Both the position numbers and the translations under genes were made by a program. Shown here piece by piece: positions 1 through 7,065 of a stretch of DNA of 10,732 bases. This stretch comes from an uncultured Bacteriovorax sp. (lineage in GTDB: Bacteria > Bdellovibrionota > Bacteriovoracia > Bacteriovoracales > Bacteriovoracaceae), in assembly GCA_946481315.1 (NCBI GenBank), contig CAMLMH010000021.1, positions 1 through 10,732 on the forward strand. Direction: 5' to 3'. The notes under the pieces are model-generated. The model worked only from the letters and a program-made list of their open reading frames with translations, made no database searches and was not told the DNA's origin. Position 1 is the stretch's first letter. Each line of letters begins with the position of its first letter.

Positions 1-4
1 TCAT
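1..4 (-). CDS. Start codon of a leftward gene running off the window edge (product unknown)
   Basis: Read on the minus strand, the first bases give AAGGAGG (positions 16-10), five spacer bases and then ATG at 4-2. This is a near-perfect Shine-Dalgarno sequence with good spacing, so a protein-coding gene very likely begins here and continues left of the window. Only the initiator codon and one more base are visible, so nothing can be said of the product. It points the same way as hldC but lies about 230 bases beyond its stop, so it may have its own promoter. Confidence 0.5.
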
Positions 5-23
5 GCCTTCCTCCTTAAAATTT

Positions 24-51
24 AAGATTCAAACAACCATGTATGAATCTT
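24..51. repeat. Perfect 8-bp inverted repeat in the leader of the left-edge gene
   Basis: AAGATTCA at 24-31 is exactly mirrored by TGAATCTT at 44-51, with a 12-base spacer. It sits seven bases upstream of the AAGGAGG ribosome binding site of the gene starting at position 4. It could be a dimeric operator or an RNA hairpin in the 5' leader. It is AT-rich and lacks an immediate T-run on either strand, so a simple terminator is less likely. An arm of this length can also occur by chance in AT-rich intergenic DNA. Confidence 0.4.
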
Positions 52-165
52 TGTTCGTTTCGCAGACTGTCCCATCAGCTGCTGAGTTCAGTATCGGAGA
101 TCTAAAAACCTACCTGAGTACTTTCTTTTAATTTTTAGGCAAATTTTTCCAAGATTTTCATTGAG

Positions 166-189
166 AAAAACAGTCGGCTAATGGTCCGA
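166..189 (-). terminator. Weak possible intrinsic terminator after hldC
   Basis: On the minus strand downstream of the hldC stop, TCGG (189-186) and CCGA (177-174) can pair around an eight-base loop. Three bases later comes a run of five T (170-166). The stem is only four base pairs, so this is a weak candidate. No better hairpin was seen in the roughly 230-base gap behind hldC. Confidence 0.2.
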
Positions 190-232
190 TGGAGTAGTAT
201 CAGCAAGTTAAATTTCAGAGTAAAAAGCGAGG

Positions 233-694
233 TTATTTTTTGCCTTGAACGGCCTTGATAAGATTACTGGTCGAGTAGCCATCTTTGAACATAAGGCTTT
301 TCACTTCACCACCATTTGCGATGACGAAGTCACTTCCAACAATCTGATCAATCTTCCAGTCGCCACCTTTCACAAGGACATCTGGCTTAATTAATTTGAT
401 GATTTCCAGAGGAGTTTGTTCAGTGAAAATTTCAACACAATCGACGGCTTTGAGATTGAGTAACATTTTTTTGCGATCATCTTCGTTGTTAATCGGACGA
501 TCAGGGCCTTTGAGTTTGCGAACAGATTCATCAGAGTTAATGGCAACGATCAGATAATCGCCCTGAGCTTTAGCTTCGTTTAAATATTCAACATGTCCCA
601 GGTGCAAGATGTCAAAACATCCATTGGTAAAAACCAGTTTTTTACCTTTGATTTTATCCAGAAAAGTGATGGTTTCCGGTGAGAGCTTTTCCAT
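233..694 (-). CDS. hldC: D-glycero-beta-D-manno-heptose 1-phosphate adenylyltransferase (stand-alone RfaE domain II)
   Basis: This cytoplasmic nucleotidyltransferase transfers AMP from ATP to heptose 1-phosphate, giving ADP-heptose for the LPS inner core. The 153 residues match the C-terminal half of E. coli HldE only. The cytidylyltransferase-type signature begins FTNGCFDILHLGH, with the HxGH nucleotide-binding motif at residues 31-34. KGGDW follows at 109-113, and the closing GYSTSN motif at 139-144 corresponds to the family's G-[YF]-STT. The kinase half is not encoded nearby, so the pathway must be split (hldA elsewhere). The ATG lies one base after the TAA of the RDD protein gene and has no recognisable Shine-Dalgarno sequence, so it is probably translated by coupling to that gene. 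Glycerol-3-phosphate cytidylyltransferases share the fold, but the KGGDW and GYST motifs favour the heptose enzyme. Confidence 0.9.
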   Translation of the reverse strand: MEKLSPETITFLDKIKGKKLVFTNGCFDILHLGHVEYLNEAKAQGDYLIVAINSDESVRKLKGPDRPINNEDDRKKMLLNLKAVDCVEIFTEQTPLEIIKLIKPDVLVKGGDWKIDQIVGSDFVIANGGEVKSLMFKDGYSTSNLIKAVQGKK

Positions 695-695
695 T

Positions 696-1448
696 TTATT
701 TCACAACTTTGGTATCAGATAACCGGCCTTGAAAATCCAGCAGCATCGGCAGAAAGAGTGCGATGCCGGAAAGAAGTGAAACCAACGCTCGAGTGAAAGT
801 GTTTTTTACACTCAGATTTTGGTTGTCAGCTTTGATCATTTTCAAACCAAAGATTGTCTTTCCCGGAGTTCCGGATAAATCCAGAATGGTGAAATAGAGA
901 AGGTAATAGATTGAAAAAATTGCAGCAGTAAAGGCGGCGAGATCCTGCATTGAAATTAATTTTGAGTACATTTGTAATTCAATGCCAGAAGCAAGAACAA
1001 GAAGAACCCCAGTGATTGCGACGAAGCTTGCTATTACCAGGACATCAATTATCCAGGCAAAGAACTGAGTGATCATAGAAGCTGCAGAGTAATTAGATTT
1101 AACAGCTTTGATTTCTCTTTGAGTTTCGCCCGGGATTTCAATTTCAGTTTTCACCGGAGTTGGAGTTGCTCCGTAAAAGGCTTCCAGTCCGCTTGGAACG
1201 TGAGCTGTTGCTGTTTTTGTTGTAGTGGCACTTAAAGGTGCCGCGATTTGTTTAGCCGTTACTTGGCCAAAGACTTTTGTCGTTTCTTTTGGAGTTGCTT
1301 TGAACGCAGGACGCTTTTGATCGTGATGAAACCCCAGACCTTTAGTCATTGGTTTAAAACTTTCTTCGCTAATCATGAATTCATCCAGGTTGATTTCTAC
1401 TGGTGATGAATTTTTCGGACTGGTGAAAGAATGTTGATCAGTATTCAT
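696..1448 (-). CDS. RDD-family membrane protein with a long soluble N-terminal region
   Basis: The C-terminal half (about residues 120-250) resembles the RDD domain. It has a first hydrophobic segment containing AWIIDVLVI (D135), a second around SIYYLLYFTIL, the typical LSGTPGKTIFGLKMI loop, and a last segment ending in RLSDTKVVK. RDD proteins are small integral membrane proteins of mostly unknown role. The first 120 residues are hydrophilic, rich in T, P, K and A, and probably disordered and cytoplasmic. They include an acidic stretch and a short FKPMTKGLGFHH segment at 31-42. The arginine usual just ahead of the first aspartate seems to be missing. I chose the ATG at 1448 because AGG lies seven bases upstream. 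The frame stays open to 1694, but that extension would overlap rsmE by 152 bases. The gene is followed at once by hldC, suggesting a two-gene unit. Confidence 0.72.
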   Translation of the reverse strand: MNTDQHSFTSPKNSSPVEINLDEFMISEESFKPMTKGLGFHHDQKRPAFKATPKETTKVFGQVTAKQIAAPLSATTTKTATAHVPSGLEAFYGATPTPVKTEIEIPGETQREIKAVKSNYSAASMITQFFAWIIDVLVIASFVAITGVLLVLASGIELQMYSKLISMQDLAAFTAAIFSIYYLLYFTILDLSGTPGKTIFGLKMIKADNQNLSVKNTFTRALVSLLSGIALFLPMLLDFQGRLSDTKVVK

Positions 1449-1472
1449 TTTTCTACCTATGTTATCAAGCGT

Positions 1473-1500
1473 TATATAGTAAACAGATTCGCACAACCAA
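1473..1500 (-). promoter_or_regulatory. Candidate sigma-70-type promoter for the RDD protein-hldC pair
   Basis: On the minus strand, TTGGTT (1500-1495) and TATATA (1478-1473) are 16 bases apart, upstream of the ATG at 1448. They lie in the 94-base gap between the rsmE stop and the RDD start. The spacing and -10 box are plausible, but the -35 match is modest. No terminator was seen between rsmE and this point, so readthrough from the upstream trio is also possible. Confidence 0.3.
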
Positions 1501-1542
1501 TACAAAGCATCAATACATTTCCGCTTACTTTGAGGACAGGTT

Positions 1543-2238
1543 TTAGTGTTGTGCCAGGGCCAATAGGTAACCAATGGCCGCACAAACGGCGGTAGGAGCG
1601 CGTAAAAGGGGCGTAGGAAGGTGAATGCCATGAGTGTTTGCAGTGTTTTGAATTTGGTCCGTTTCGGCTTCGGAAAAGCCTCCTTCCGGGCCAATCAGAA
1701 TGGAAAAAGGAAAGGTGACTTCTGACTTCAGGGCCGAATTCTGCTGAGGCCGGGAGTCGAAAAAGAAAAGAGCTGAGTGATTGTTTTTTAGAAAATCAGT
1801 AAGTGACTGCTGTGGAAGAACTTCAGGCATCCAGTGATTGTTGGACTGAATGAGGGCACTTTCCAGAAGTCGGGTTGTTCTTTCATTAGGCGCGAAATCA
1901 TATTGTGAGTATTGTGACGTCAAAGGGGCAATCGTCGTTACACCTAGCTCTGTAGCCATCTTAAGAATGTCCTCAAAAGCATCTTTTTTAGGTGTGGCCA
2001 CGGCCAGAGTGATGGGGCGGGGTTTATCGAATGATTTGGTTTCGATTATTTTAAGATCAATATGTTTTTTAGAATGTGAAGCGACTTCCGTTTGTAAAGA
2101 GATGCCGGCACCGTTTAAAACCAGCACGGTTTCACCTGTTCGAACACGCACAACGTTCAGGTGATGGGCGGCGTCCCCTTCAATTGTGATGGTTTCAGAC
2201 AACTCTTCCGGTTTGAAAGAATAATATAATGCTCTCAA
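1543..2238 (-). CDS. rsmE: 16S rRNA (uracil1498-N3)-methyltransferase RsmE, divergent
   Basis: RsmE methylates N3 of U1498 in helix 44 of 16S rRNA using S-adenosylmethionine, and has a SPOUT trefoil-knot fold. The protein has 231 residues, a normal length. The N-terminal PUA-like part contains EGDAAHHLNVVRVRTGE (20-36). The knot includes ATELGVTTIAPLTS (95-108), the hallmark IGPEGGF (182-188) and LLRAPTA (211-217). Several usually conserved positions differ: SER becomes SQY, EQ-[SC]-GR becomes IQSNN, and the LGxRxLRxETA box has lost its first R and its E. The start is TTG at 2238, overlapping the prmA stop as TTGA. AGGAA lies six bases upstream, and the resulting MRALYY N-terminus fits the family's usual MRxF/Y start. 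Overlap with prmA is a common arrangement and implies translational coupling. Confidence 0.88.
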   Translation of the reverse strand: MRALYYSFKPEELSETITIEGDAAHHLNVVRVRTGETVLVLNGAGISLQTEVASHSKKHIDLKIIETKSFDKPRPITLAVATPKKDAFEDILKMATELGVTTIAPLTSQYSQYDFAPNERTTRLLESALIQSNNHWMPEVLPQQSLTDFLKNNHSALFFFDSRPQQNSALKSEVTFPFSILIGPEGGFSEAETDQIQNTANTHGIHLPTPLLRAPTAVCAAIGYLLALAQH

Positions 2239-3206
2239 TCTCGTTTCCTGAATAAAATTGCGCTCCAGTCTCCTTTACTGACAACGTTAACTTTTTCTAG
2301 TGAGGAGTATTGGGAGGCGATGTTTTCAACCTGGTGGTTAAGCAATCCGGAAACAATAAGATAGCTGCCTTTGCTCAGGCATGCTTCTAACACCGCTCTT
2401 TCGGTGATTAAAACATGTTCCAGAATGTTAGCAAAAACAAGTTTATGAGGGGTTGGCTGGAAACGGTCACGCAAAATTAATTGAGTACCGCTCAGGTTTT
2501 CTCCTTCAAAGTTCAAAACCAGATTCTGTACACAATTATCCAAAGCGCTGCGATCAATATCACAGAATTGTGTTCTCATTTTTTTTAATTTCATTCCGGC
2601 AATGCCTAAAATACCAGAGCCACAACCGAAGTCCAGACAGCTGTCACCGTTATTTAGTTCGTTGCAAATCTGATCAAATAAAACGAGACATAGAAAAGTC
2701 GTTTCATGCGTGCCGGTACCGAAGCCCATCCCCGGATAGATGTAAATTTGATTTCTGGCCTGAGATGGGCGGTCTTTAAGCCATTCCGGAATAACTTCCA
2801 GGTTGGGAGAAACGAAGATGGGCGTGTAAAATTTTTTCCATTCAGCGTTCCAGTCTTCAAAATCTTTTTGAGCTGAATAGGTTGGAAGCCCTGGAAAATT
2901 TTGTTTCAGAAAGATATTAAAGTTTTCGCAATTCTCTTCAAAGTCGCCCTGGTAGAAAAAATATTTGTAGGTGAAATTCTGGTTCAAGGTGGCAGTCTGT
3001 ACTTCATCGATTAAGGTTTCCGGGATGTCTCCTCCGGAATAAGCGCGCTCACCAAGGATTTCATCAACCCGGGCTTCTTCAAGTGAAAATTCCTCGATGC
3101 CATCGCAGTGAAAATCTTCCAGTGCATATGCGTTAATGGTTGCTGCGAGTTCGCCCTGGTTGGCACTAAATTCTATTAAAACAAAATTAAATTTTTTATT
3201 TTCCAC
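2235..3206 (-). CDS. prmA: Ribosomal protein L11 methyltransferase PrmA
   Basis: PrmA trimethylates amino groups of ribosomal protein L11 in the cytoplasm, with S-adenosylmethionine as donor. The 323 residues are slightly longer than the usual 290-310. The N-terminal L11-recognition domain spans about residues 1-110 and is poorly conserved. Next comes the linker signature DWNAEWKKFYTPI, then PGMGFGTGTHETT (158-170), the SAM-binding motif CLDFGCGSGILG starting at 190, and FANILEH near 258. The start is GTG at 3206, which lies inside the end of the substrate-binding-protein gene and overlaps it by 11 bases. A GAGAAG stretch a few bases upstream is a modest ribosome binding site. The gene ends in a four-base overlap with rsmE, so all three genes appear to be one transcript. 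Confidence 0.93.
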   Translation of the reverse strand: MENKKFNFVLIEFSANQGELAATINAYALEDFHCDGIEEFSLEEARVDEILGERAYSGGDIPETLIDEVQTATLNQNFTYKYFFYQGDFEENCENFNIFLKQNFPGLPTYSAQKDFEDWNAEWKKFYTPIFVSPNLEVIPEWLKDRPSQARNQIYIYPGMGFGTGTHETTFLCLVLFDQICNELNNGDSCLDFGCGSGILGIAGMKLKKMRTQFCDIDRSALDNCVQNLVLNFEGENLSGTQLILRDRFQPTPHKLVFANILEHVLITERAVLEACLSKGSYLIVSGLLNHQVENIASQYSSLEKVNVVSKGDWSAILFRKRD

Positions 3207-4722
3207 AGTTCTTCTCTAAATTCATTAAGGGATAAAAGCTTCCGGTTGAGTCGAGATCAATATCACTCAAACAACCTCGACCGATCCATATTATATTTGG
3301 GTGCCAAAGGTTAATACTCGCATAATCATCATTAATCAACTGTTGAGCTTTTTTATAAAGAGTTGTTCTTTTTACCGGATTAGTTTCCACCGTCGCGGCA
3401 TCCAGGATTTTATCAACTTCGGGATTATTATAACCAATCCTGTTACCGCCTTTTGGGGGAGTATTCGTTGAGTGATAAACAAACTTCAGCATGTCCGGGC
3501 CGTTAAATCCTATCCATTGTCCGATAATTATATCAAACTTACCCGCCTTAAAAGCACTCATGTAAGTTCCCCACTCCTGAACGCTGACATTGACTCTGAT
3601 TCCTTCCCGTTCATAAAAATTCTGCAGTACTTCGACGACTTCAATGCTGGCTTTATTGTTACTGACCTTCCAGTCAATTTCCAGAATTTTGCCATCTTTT
3701 TCCAAAAGTCCGGTTTTATTCTTTTTGTAGCCAGCTTCGGAAAGCAGCTGTTGAGCGAGCTGGACGTCGCGTTTTTCGACTTCCCGTGCTTCATAAAGAT
3801 CAATGAATGCAGGAGAAAACATTCCACTGGCCAGTACCGCTGTGTTTTTAAGTTTGAACTTTAAGATATCTTCTCTGGGTAATATTAGCGAGAAAGCTTT
3901 TCTGACCCGGATATCGTTGAAAATTTCTCTTTTATGATTTATGGCCATGAACTGAAAATTTCCACTTGGTTTTTCCCAAATTTTAATACCTGGCCGTGAT
4001 TTCAGCCAGTAAACCTTGCGTGGAGACATATTAGCTACAGATAAATCTATTTCTTTATTGAGTAATTTTAATGCCAGTGTTGTCTCATCTTTTACAACTT
4101 TAAAAGATAGCACTGGTTTGATTTTATCCAGCGGTGTTGTTTCGATTTCCAATGGATTTATCTTTGACAGTCTATAAGGCCCGATACCAATAACATCAAC
4201 TGGTTCAAGGATATCTTTATTTGGATTATTTATTTTTACGATTTTCATCAAAGCAAGATTGGAAAGGTTTTCCAAAGAAAATGTTTTATAAACGATTTTC
4301 AAAGACAGTGGATTCAGTACAATTACATCTTCGATGTTCTCGAAGGCACCCATAAAAGTACTCTTAATTTTTTCATTCCTCGCAAAATATTGCCAGGATC
4401 TTTTTACATCTTCGGCTGTCACGTTAGTACCGTCGTGAAACTTAAGATCTGGCTTTAGTGTAAAAGTTATAATTTGTCTTGCTCCCTGCATTTCTTCGCT
4501 ATAGCTCTGGCAGGAAATGCAGACAAACTGCATGTTTGCATTGAAATCTATCAAGGAAGAATGGACCAGGCGATTAATGTTTTGAGAATTGGCATCAGTT
4601 GAATAAAAAGGACTGAGACTATTTGGCGCAGAAGAAATGGCCACATTGATCTTTTCTCCAGCAAACAATATTGTGGGAAAAAGACAAAAAAGGACCAAGT
4701 AACTGAACAATTTCATCTGCAT
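3196..4722 (-). CDS. ABC transporter substrate-binding protein, family 5 (oligopeptide/dipeptide type)
   Basis: This is a periplasmic solute-binding protein of the OppA/DppA/NikA family (SBP_bac_5), which captures peptides or similar ligands for an ABC importer. The protein has 508 residues, normal for the family. It begins with a signal peptide: KL, a hydrophobic core, then ILFA-GEK, so signal peptidase I probably cuts after A21. There is no lipobox cysteine, so it should be soluble. The family signature FHDGTNVTAEDV is at 95-106. The mature part has a CxxC pair (C68, C71) and cysteines C484 and C506, which could form disulfides. Two in-frame ATGs are possible: the one at 4716 sits nine bases from AAGGA, better than the three bases for 4722, so a 506-residue form starting MKLFSYL may be the real one. 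No permease or ATPase genes are nearby. The ligand cannot be assigned. Confidence 0.88.
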   Translation of the reverse strand: MQMKLFSYLVLFCLFPTILFAGEKINVAISSAPNSLSPFYSTDANSQNINRLVHSSLIDFNANMQFVCISCQSYSEEMQGARQIITFTLKPDLKFHDGTNVTAEDVKRSWQYFARNEKIKSTFMGAFENIEDVIVLNPLSLKIVYKTFSLENLSNLALMKIVKINNPNKDILEPVDVIGIGPYRLSKINPLEIETTPLDKIKPVLSFKVVKDETTLALKLLNKEIDLSVANMSPRKVYWLKSRPGIKIWEKPSGNFQFMAINHKREIFNDIRVRKAFSLILPREDILKFKLKNTAVLASGMFSPAFIDLYEAREVEKRDVQLAQQLLSEAGYKKNKTGLLEKDGKILEIDWKVSNNKASIEVVEVLQNFYEREGIRVNVSVQEWGTYMSAFKAGKFDIIIGQWIGFNGPDMLKFVYHSTNTPPKGGNRIGYNNPEVDKILDAATVETNPVKRTTLYKKAQQLINDDYASINLWHPNIIWIGRGCLSDIDLDSTGSFYPLMNLEKNCGK

Positions 4723-4750
4723 TCTTCCTTCTTTCCAATGTTTTCAGATT

Positions 4751-4780
4751 AATTTATCATTTTATTGAGAAAAAAACCAA
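4751..4780 (-). promoter_or_regulatory. Candidate promoter for the binding protein-prmA-rsmE operon in the divergent gap
   Basis: The 70-base gap between the divergent binding-protein and udk genes must hold promoters for both directions. On the minus strand, TTGGTT (4780-4775) is followed after 18 bases by TAAATT (4756-4751), or after 16 bases by GATAAA (4758-4753). Both matches are partial. No clear rightward promoter could be picked out for udk, although TATCAT at 4755-4760 is a possible -10 box. Confidence 0.25.
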
Positions 4781-4781
4781 T

Positions 4782-4792
4782 GAGGTGACCTC
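4782..4792 (+). promoter_or_regulatory. udk ribosome binding site embedded in a small palindrome
   Basis: GAGGTGACCTC lies directly before the GTG start of udk. It contains GAGGTGA, a good Shine-Dalgarno sequence four bases from the start. The sequence is also palindromic: GAGG can pair with CCTC around a TGA loop, which would hide the ribosome binding site. It decides the GTG at 4793 as the start. The small hairpin may be chance. Confidence 0.5.
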
Positions 4793-5437
4793 GTGTACAT
4801 CATTTCCATTTGTGGTGGATCTGGATCCGGTAAAACTACTTTTGCTGAAAAAGTAAAAAAAGGTGTTGATGAAGAGATATCCATCCTGCACATGGATTCA
4901 TATTATTTACCCAGACTGCCTAAACAATTAATGGCAGAAAGCGGTAGACCCAATTTTGATCATCCTGATGCTTTTGACTGGGAGTTATTGCGAAAACACC
5001 TCAGTGAGCTTAAAGCTGGTAAAACTATCCGTTCGCCATATTATGACTTTAAAAGCAACAAACGTTTAAAAGACTACAGTCTGATAAAACCTACTAAAGT
5101 CGTTTTGTTCGAAGGTATTTTTACACTCTATCAGGAAGAAATCAGAAAGCTTTGTGATATTACCGTTTTTCTGCATGTTGAAGCAGACATTCGTTTTATT
5201 CGCCGTTTGCACAGGGATGTCGAAGAGCGCGGCAGATCACTGGATTCAGTTATTGCTCAATACTATGATACAGTCCGTCCGATGTATCAGAAGTATCTCG
5301 ATCCTCAGCGACAATATGCAGATTTCATTGTGGGGGAGGAAACTGATGTTGCCGCCAGCATTCTGGCTGCTAAAGTCGCAGAAATGGTTACTACTAAAAC
5401 TCCTGCAAAAAAAACATCTAAAAAGGCTAAAGTCTGA
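4793..5437 (+). CDS. udk: Uridine kinase
   Basis: Uridine/cytidine kinase of pyrimidine salvage: it phosphorylates uridine or cytidine to UMP or CMP with ATP or GTP, in the cytoplasm. The 214 residues match the family length. The Walker A motif GGSGSGKTT is at 8-16. HMDSYY (33-38) supplies the catalytic aspartate region, NFDHPDAFD (54-62) is the family signature, and YYDFKSNKR and LFEGIF follow. The lid region RRLHRDVEERGRS leads to TVRPMYQKYLDP, all typical of Udk rather than phosphoribulokinase or pantothenate kinase. The last dozen residues form a lysine-rich tail (PAKKTSKKAK) beyond the conserved fold, perhaps contacting nucleic acid. The start is GTG with a GAGGTGA ribosome binding site. 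The stop overlaps the rnj start by one base (TGATG), so translation is coupled. Confidence 0.93.
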   Translation: MYIISICGGSGSGKTTFAEKVKKGVDEEISILHMDSYYLPRLPKQLMAESGRPNFDHPDAFDWELLRKHLSELKAGKTIRSPYYDFKSNKRLKDYSLIKPTKVVLFEGIFTLYQEEIRKLCDITVFLHVEADIRFIRRLHRDVEERGRSLDSVIAQYYDTVRPMYQKYLDPQRQYADFIVGEETDVAASILAAKVAEMVTTKTPAKKTSKKAKV

Positions 5438-7065
5438 TGAGCAAACCTATCTTTAAAATTACTCCCGTCGGCGGGATTGGGCAGATCGGTTCTAATATGA
5501 CTTTAGTTCAAGGTCCCAAAGACACGATCCTAATAGATGCGGGCATCCTTTTTCCTTATGAGGATTTTTTTGATATCGATTATCTTATACCGGATCTTTC
5601 AAACATGCCGGTTCCTAGTCATTTAATTATTACCCACGGCCATGAGGACCACATTGGAGCAGTTTTACATATTGTAAAAAAATTTCCAGAAATTATAGTT
5701 CTGGCTTCACCGTTTGCAGCTGGTTTAATCAGAAAAAAACTTGAATTCGCTCATACTCCTTATCCGATCACGATTTATCAACATCATGATCATATGGAAT
5801 TTGAAGATTTTACGATTGATCCAATTCACGTAAATCACTCCATCCCCGAAACAATGGGCTTATTGATTAAAGACAAGAAAGAGCAGTGTGGCTTTTTCTT
5901 TATTTCCGATTTTAAGATTGATCATCGGACACACTATGAACGCCCATTTGATTTCGAAAAACTTATCAAGCGTTCACAGAAATTAAAACGCAAAATATTG
6001 CTGGCAGACAGCACCAACATTCTCAGCTCCCAAAAGACGACCCCATCCGAAGAAGATTTGATTCCTGTTTTTGATGATATCTTTTCTCAGTCACAGGGAA
6101 GAATTTTTATTACTTGTTTTTCTTCAAACATCCATCGTTTGATGACATTTGCGACACTTGCAAAGAAGCATGGCCGTAAACTGATTCCTCACGGTCGCTC
6201 AATGATCAGTTATCTCAATACGGCAAACGAATTGGGAATGATTCCTGAATTTAACGAAGTGGTTAAACTTTCAGAATCTCTGACGCCGAATCAGGAAAAT
6301 ATAATTGTTCTGTTGTCAGGATGTCAGGGGGATTTTCGTGGTACCTTCCGCCGCTTTTGTGTCGGTGAAGATTCTCAATTTAAACCACGGCCGGACGATA
6401 CAGTATTACTCAGCTCAAAAGCGATTCCCGGCAATGAAAAGAAAATCGGTTTACTGATAAATCGCTTGTCAGAAATCGGGTGTAAAGTCATTACAGCTCA
6501 GGATAAACAGATCCATGTTTCCGGCCACCCGGGCAGAGATGATCTGTTGGAGCTTTATACAAAATTTGCTCCAACCGACATCATTCCAATTCATGGTGAA
6601 AGTTATTTTATTCGGGAGCACATAGAACATATTAAATCTGCTTTTCCACAAGCAGAGACCCATTATGTGCTTAACCATGACCGTCTGACCATAGATTCAG
6701 ATCTCAGCATATCCACTGAACAGGGTGAAAAACTGGAACCTGTCATAATTCACGGTAAAGGTCTTGTCATCGAACGTGAACGAATCAGCGAACGCCGCAA
6801 ACTTGCAAATTCCGGTTCAGTCTTTGTCTCGATAAAAATGAATCAGGGTATGAGCCGTATTGAATCCATTCAGTTTGATTTCATGGGTCTTCCTAATATG
6901 ATCCAGGAAAATAAAGAAAGATTTCAAAAATTTCTTGAAGGGTTTTGTTCACAGTTAAACTTTAAGGACACTGAAAAATCAAAAGAAGAGTTAAGAGTGG
7001 GCATTAGGCGCCATCTTGATCAATTTTTGGGGTATAAGCCTGTAACGATGGTCCATATTTTATGA
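5437..7065 (+). CDS. rnj: Ribonuclease J (metallo-beta-lactamase/beta-CASP nuclease)
   Basis: RNase J is a zinc-dependent nuclease with 5'-to-3' exonuclease and endonuclease activity, acting in mRNA decay and rRNA maturation in the cytoplasm. The 542 residues agree with the family (about 550). Visible motifs are IDAG (33-36), the metal-binding HGHEDH (67-72), NHSIP with H134, and SDFK with D158. The beta-CASP part follows: LLADSTN, CFSSNIHR and GCQGDFRGTF (others usually have a G-x-Q/E-G-E motif). After it come VSGHPG near 361 and PIHGES near 386, which bind the RNA 5' end and the second metal. About 110 C-terminal residues form the usual dimerisation/tail domain. All catalytic residues seem present. 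The gene overlaps udk by one base and the next gene by four (ATGA), in one operon. AAGG ten bases upstream supports the start. Confidence 0.95.
   Translation: MSKPIFKITPVGGIGQIGSNMTLVQGPKDTILIDAGILFPYEDFFDIDYLIPDLSNMPVPSHLIITHGHEDHIGAVLHIVKKFPEIIVLASPFAAGLIRKKLEFAHTPYPITIYQHHDHMEFEDFTIDPIHVNHSIPETMGLLIKDKKEQCGFFFISDFKIDHRTHYERPFDFEKLIKRSQKLKRKILLADSTNILSSQKTTPSEEDLIPVFDDIFSQSQGRIFITCFSSNIHRLMTFATLAKKHGRKLIPHGRSMISYLNTANELGMIPEFNEVVKLSESLTPNQENIIVLLSGCQGDFRGTFRRFCVGEDSQFKPRPDDTVLLSSKAIPGNEKKIGLLINRLSEIGCKVITAQDKQIHVSGHPGRDDLLELYTKFAPTDIIPIHGESYFIREHIEHIKSAFPQAETHYVLNHDRLTIDSDLSISTEQGEKLEPVIIHGKGLVIERERISERRKLANSGSVFVSIKMNQGMSRIESIQFDFMGLPNMIQENKERFQKFLEGFCSQLNFKDTEKSKEELRVGIRRHLDQFLGYKPVTMVHIL

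Noticed and set aside
50..85. Minus-strand CTGATG followed by GAAA, resembling a hammerhead ribozyme core
   Set aside because: The bases between the two boxes cannot form stem II and the conserved A after CTGATG is G, so the core cannot fold.
39..131. 30-codon rightward open frame (MYESLF to STFF)
   Set aside because: It has no Shine-Dalgarno sequence, overlaps the inverted repeat, and shows no recognisable sequence; such short frames are expected by chance.
60..232. Possible riboswitch in the leader of the left-edge gene
   Set aside because: I compared it by eye with the TPP, glycine, purine, fluoride and cyclic-di-GMP consensus motifs and found no consistent match; a covariance-model scan would be decisive.
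1449..1694. 82-residue upstream extension of the RDD protein frame
   Set aside because: It overlaps the 3' end of rsmE by 152 bases, is basic and proline-rich without family features, and an ATG with a ribosome binding site exists at 1448.
2453..2860. Overlapping frames on both strands within prmA
   Set aside because: prmA motifs run through the whole region in its own frame, and the alternatives have no family features.
3472..3864. 130-residue rightward frame opposite the binding-protein gene
   Set aside because: It is antisense to a clearly conserved coding region, with no ribosome binding site or recognisable domain.
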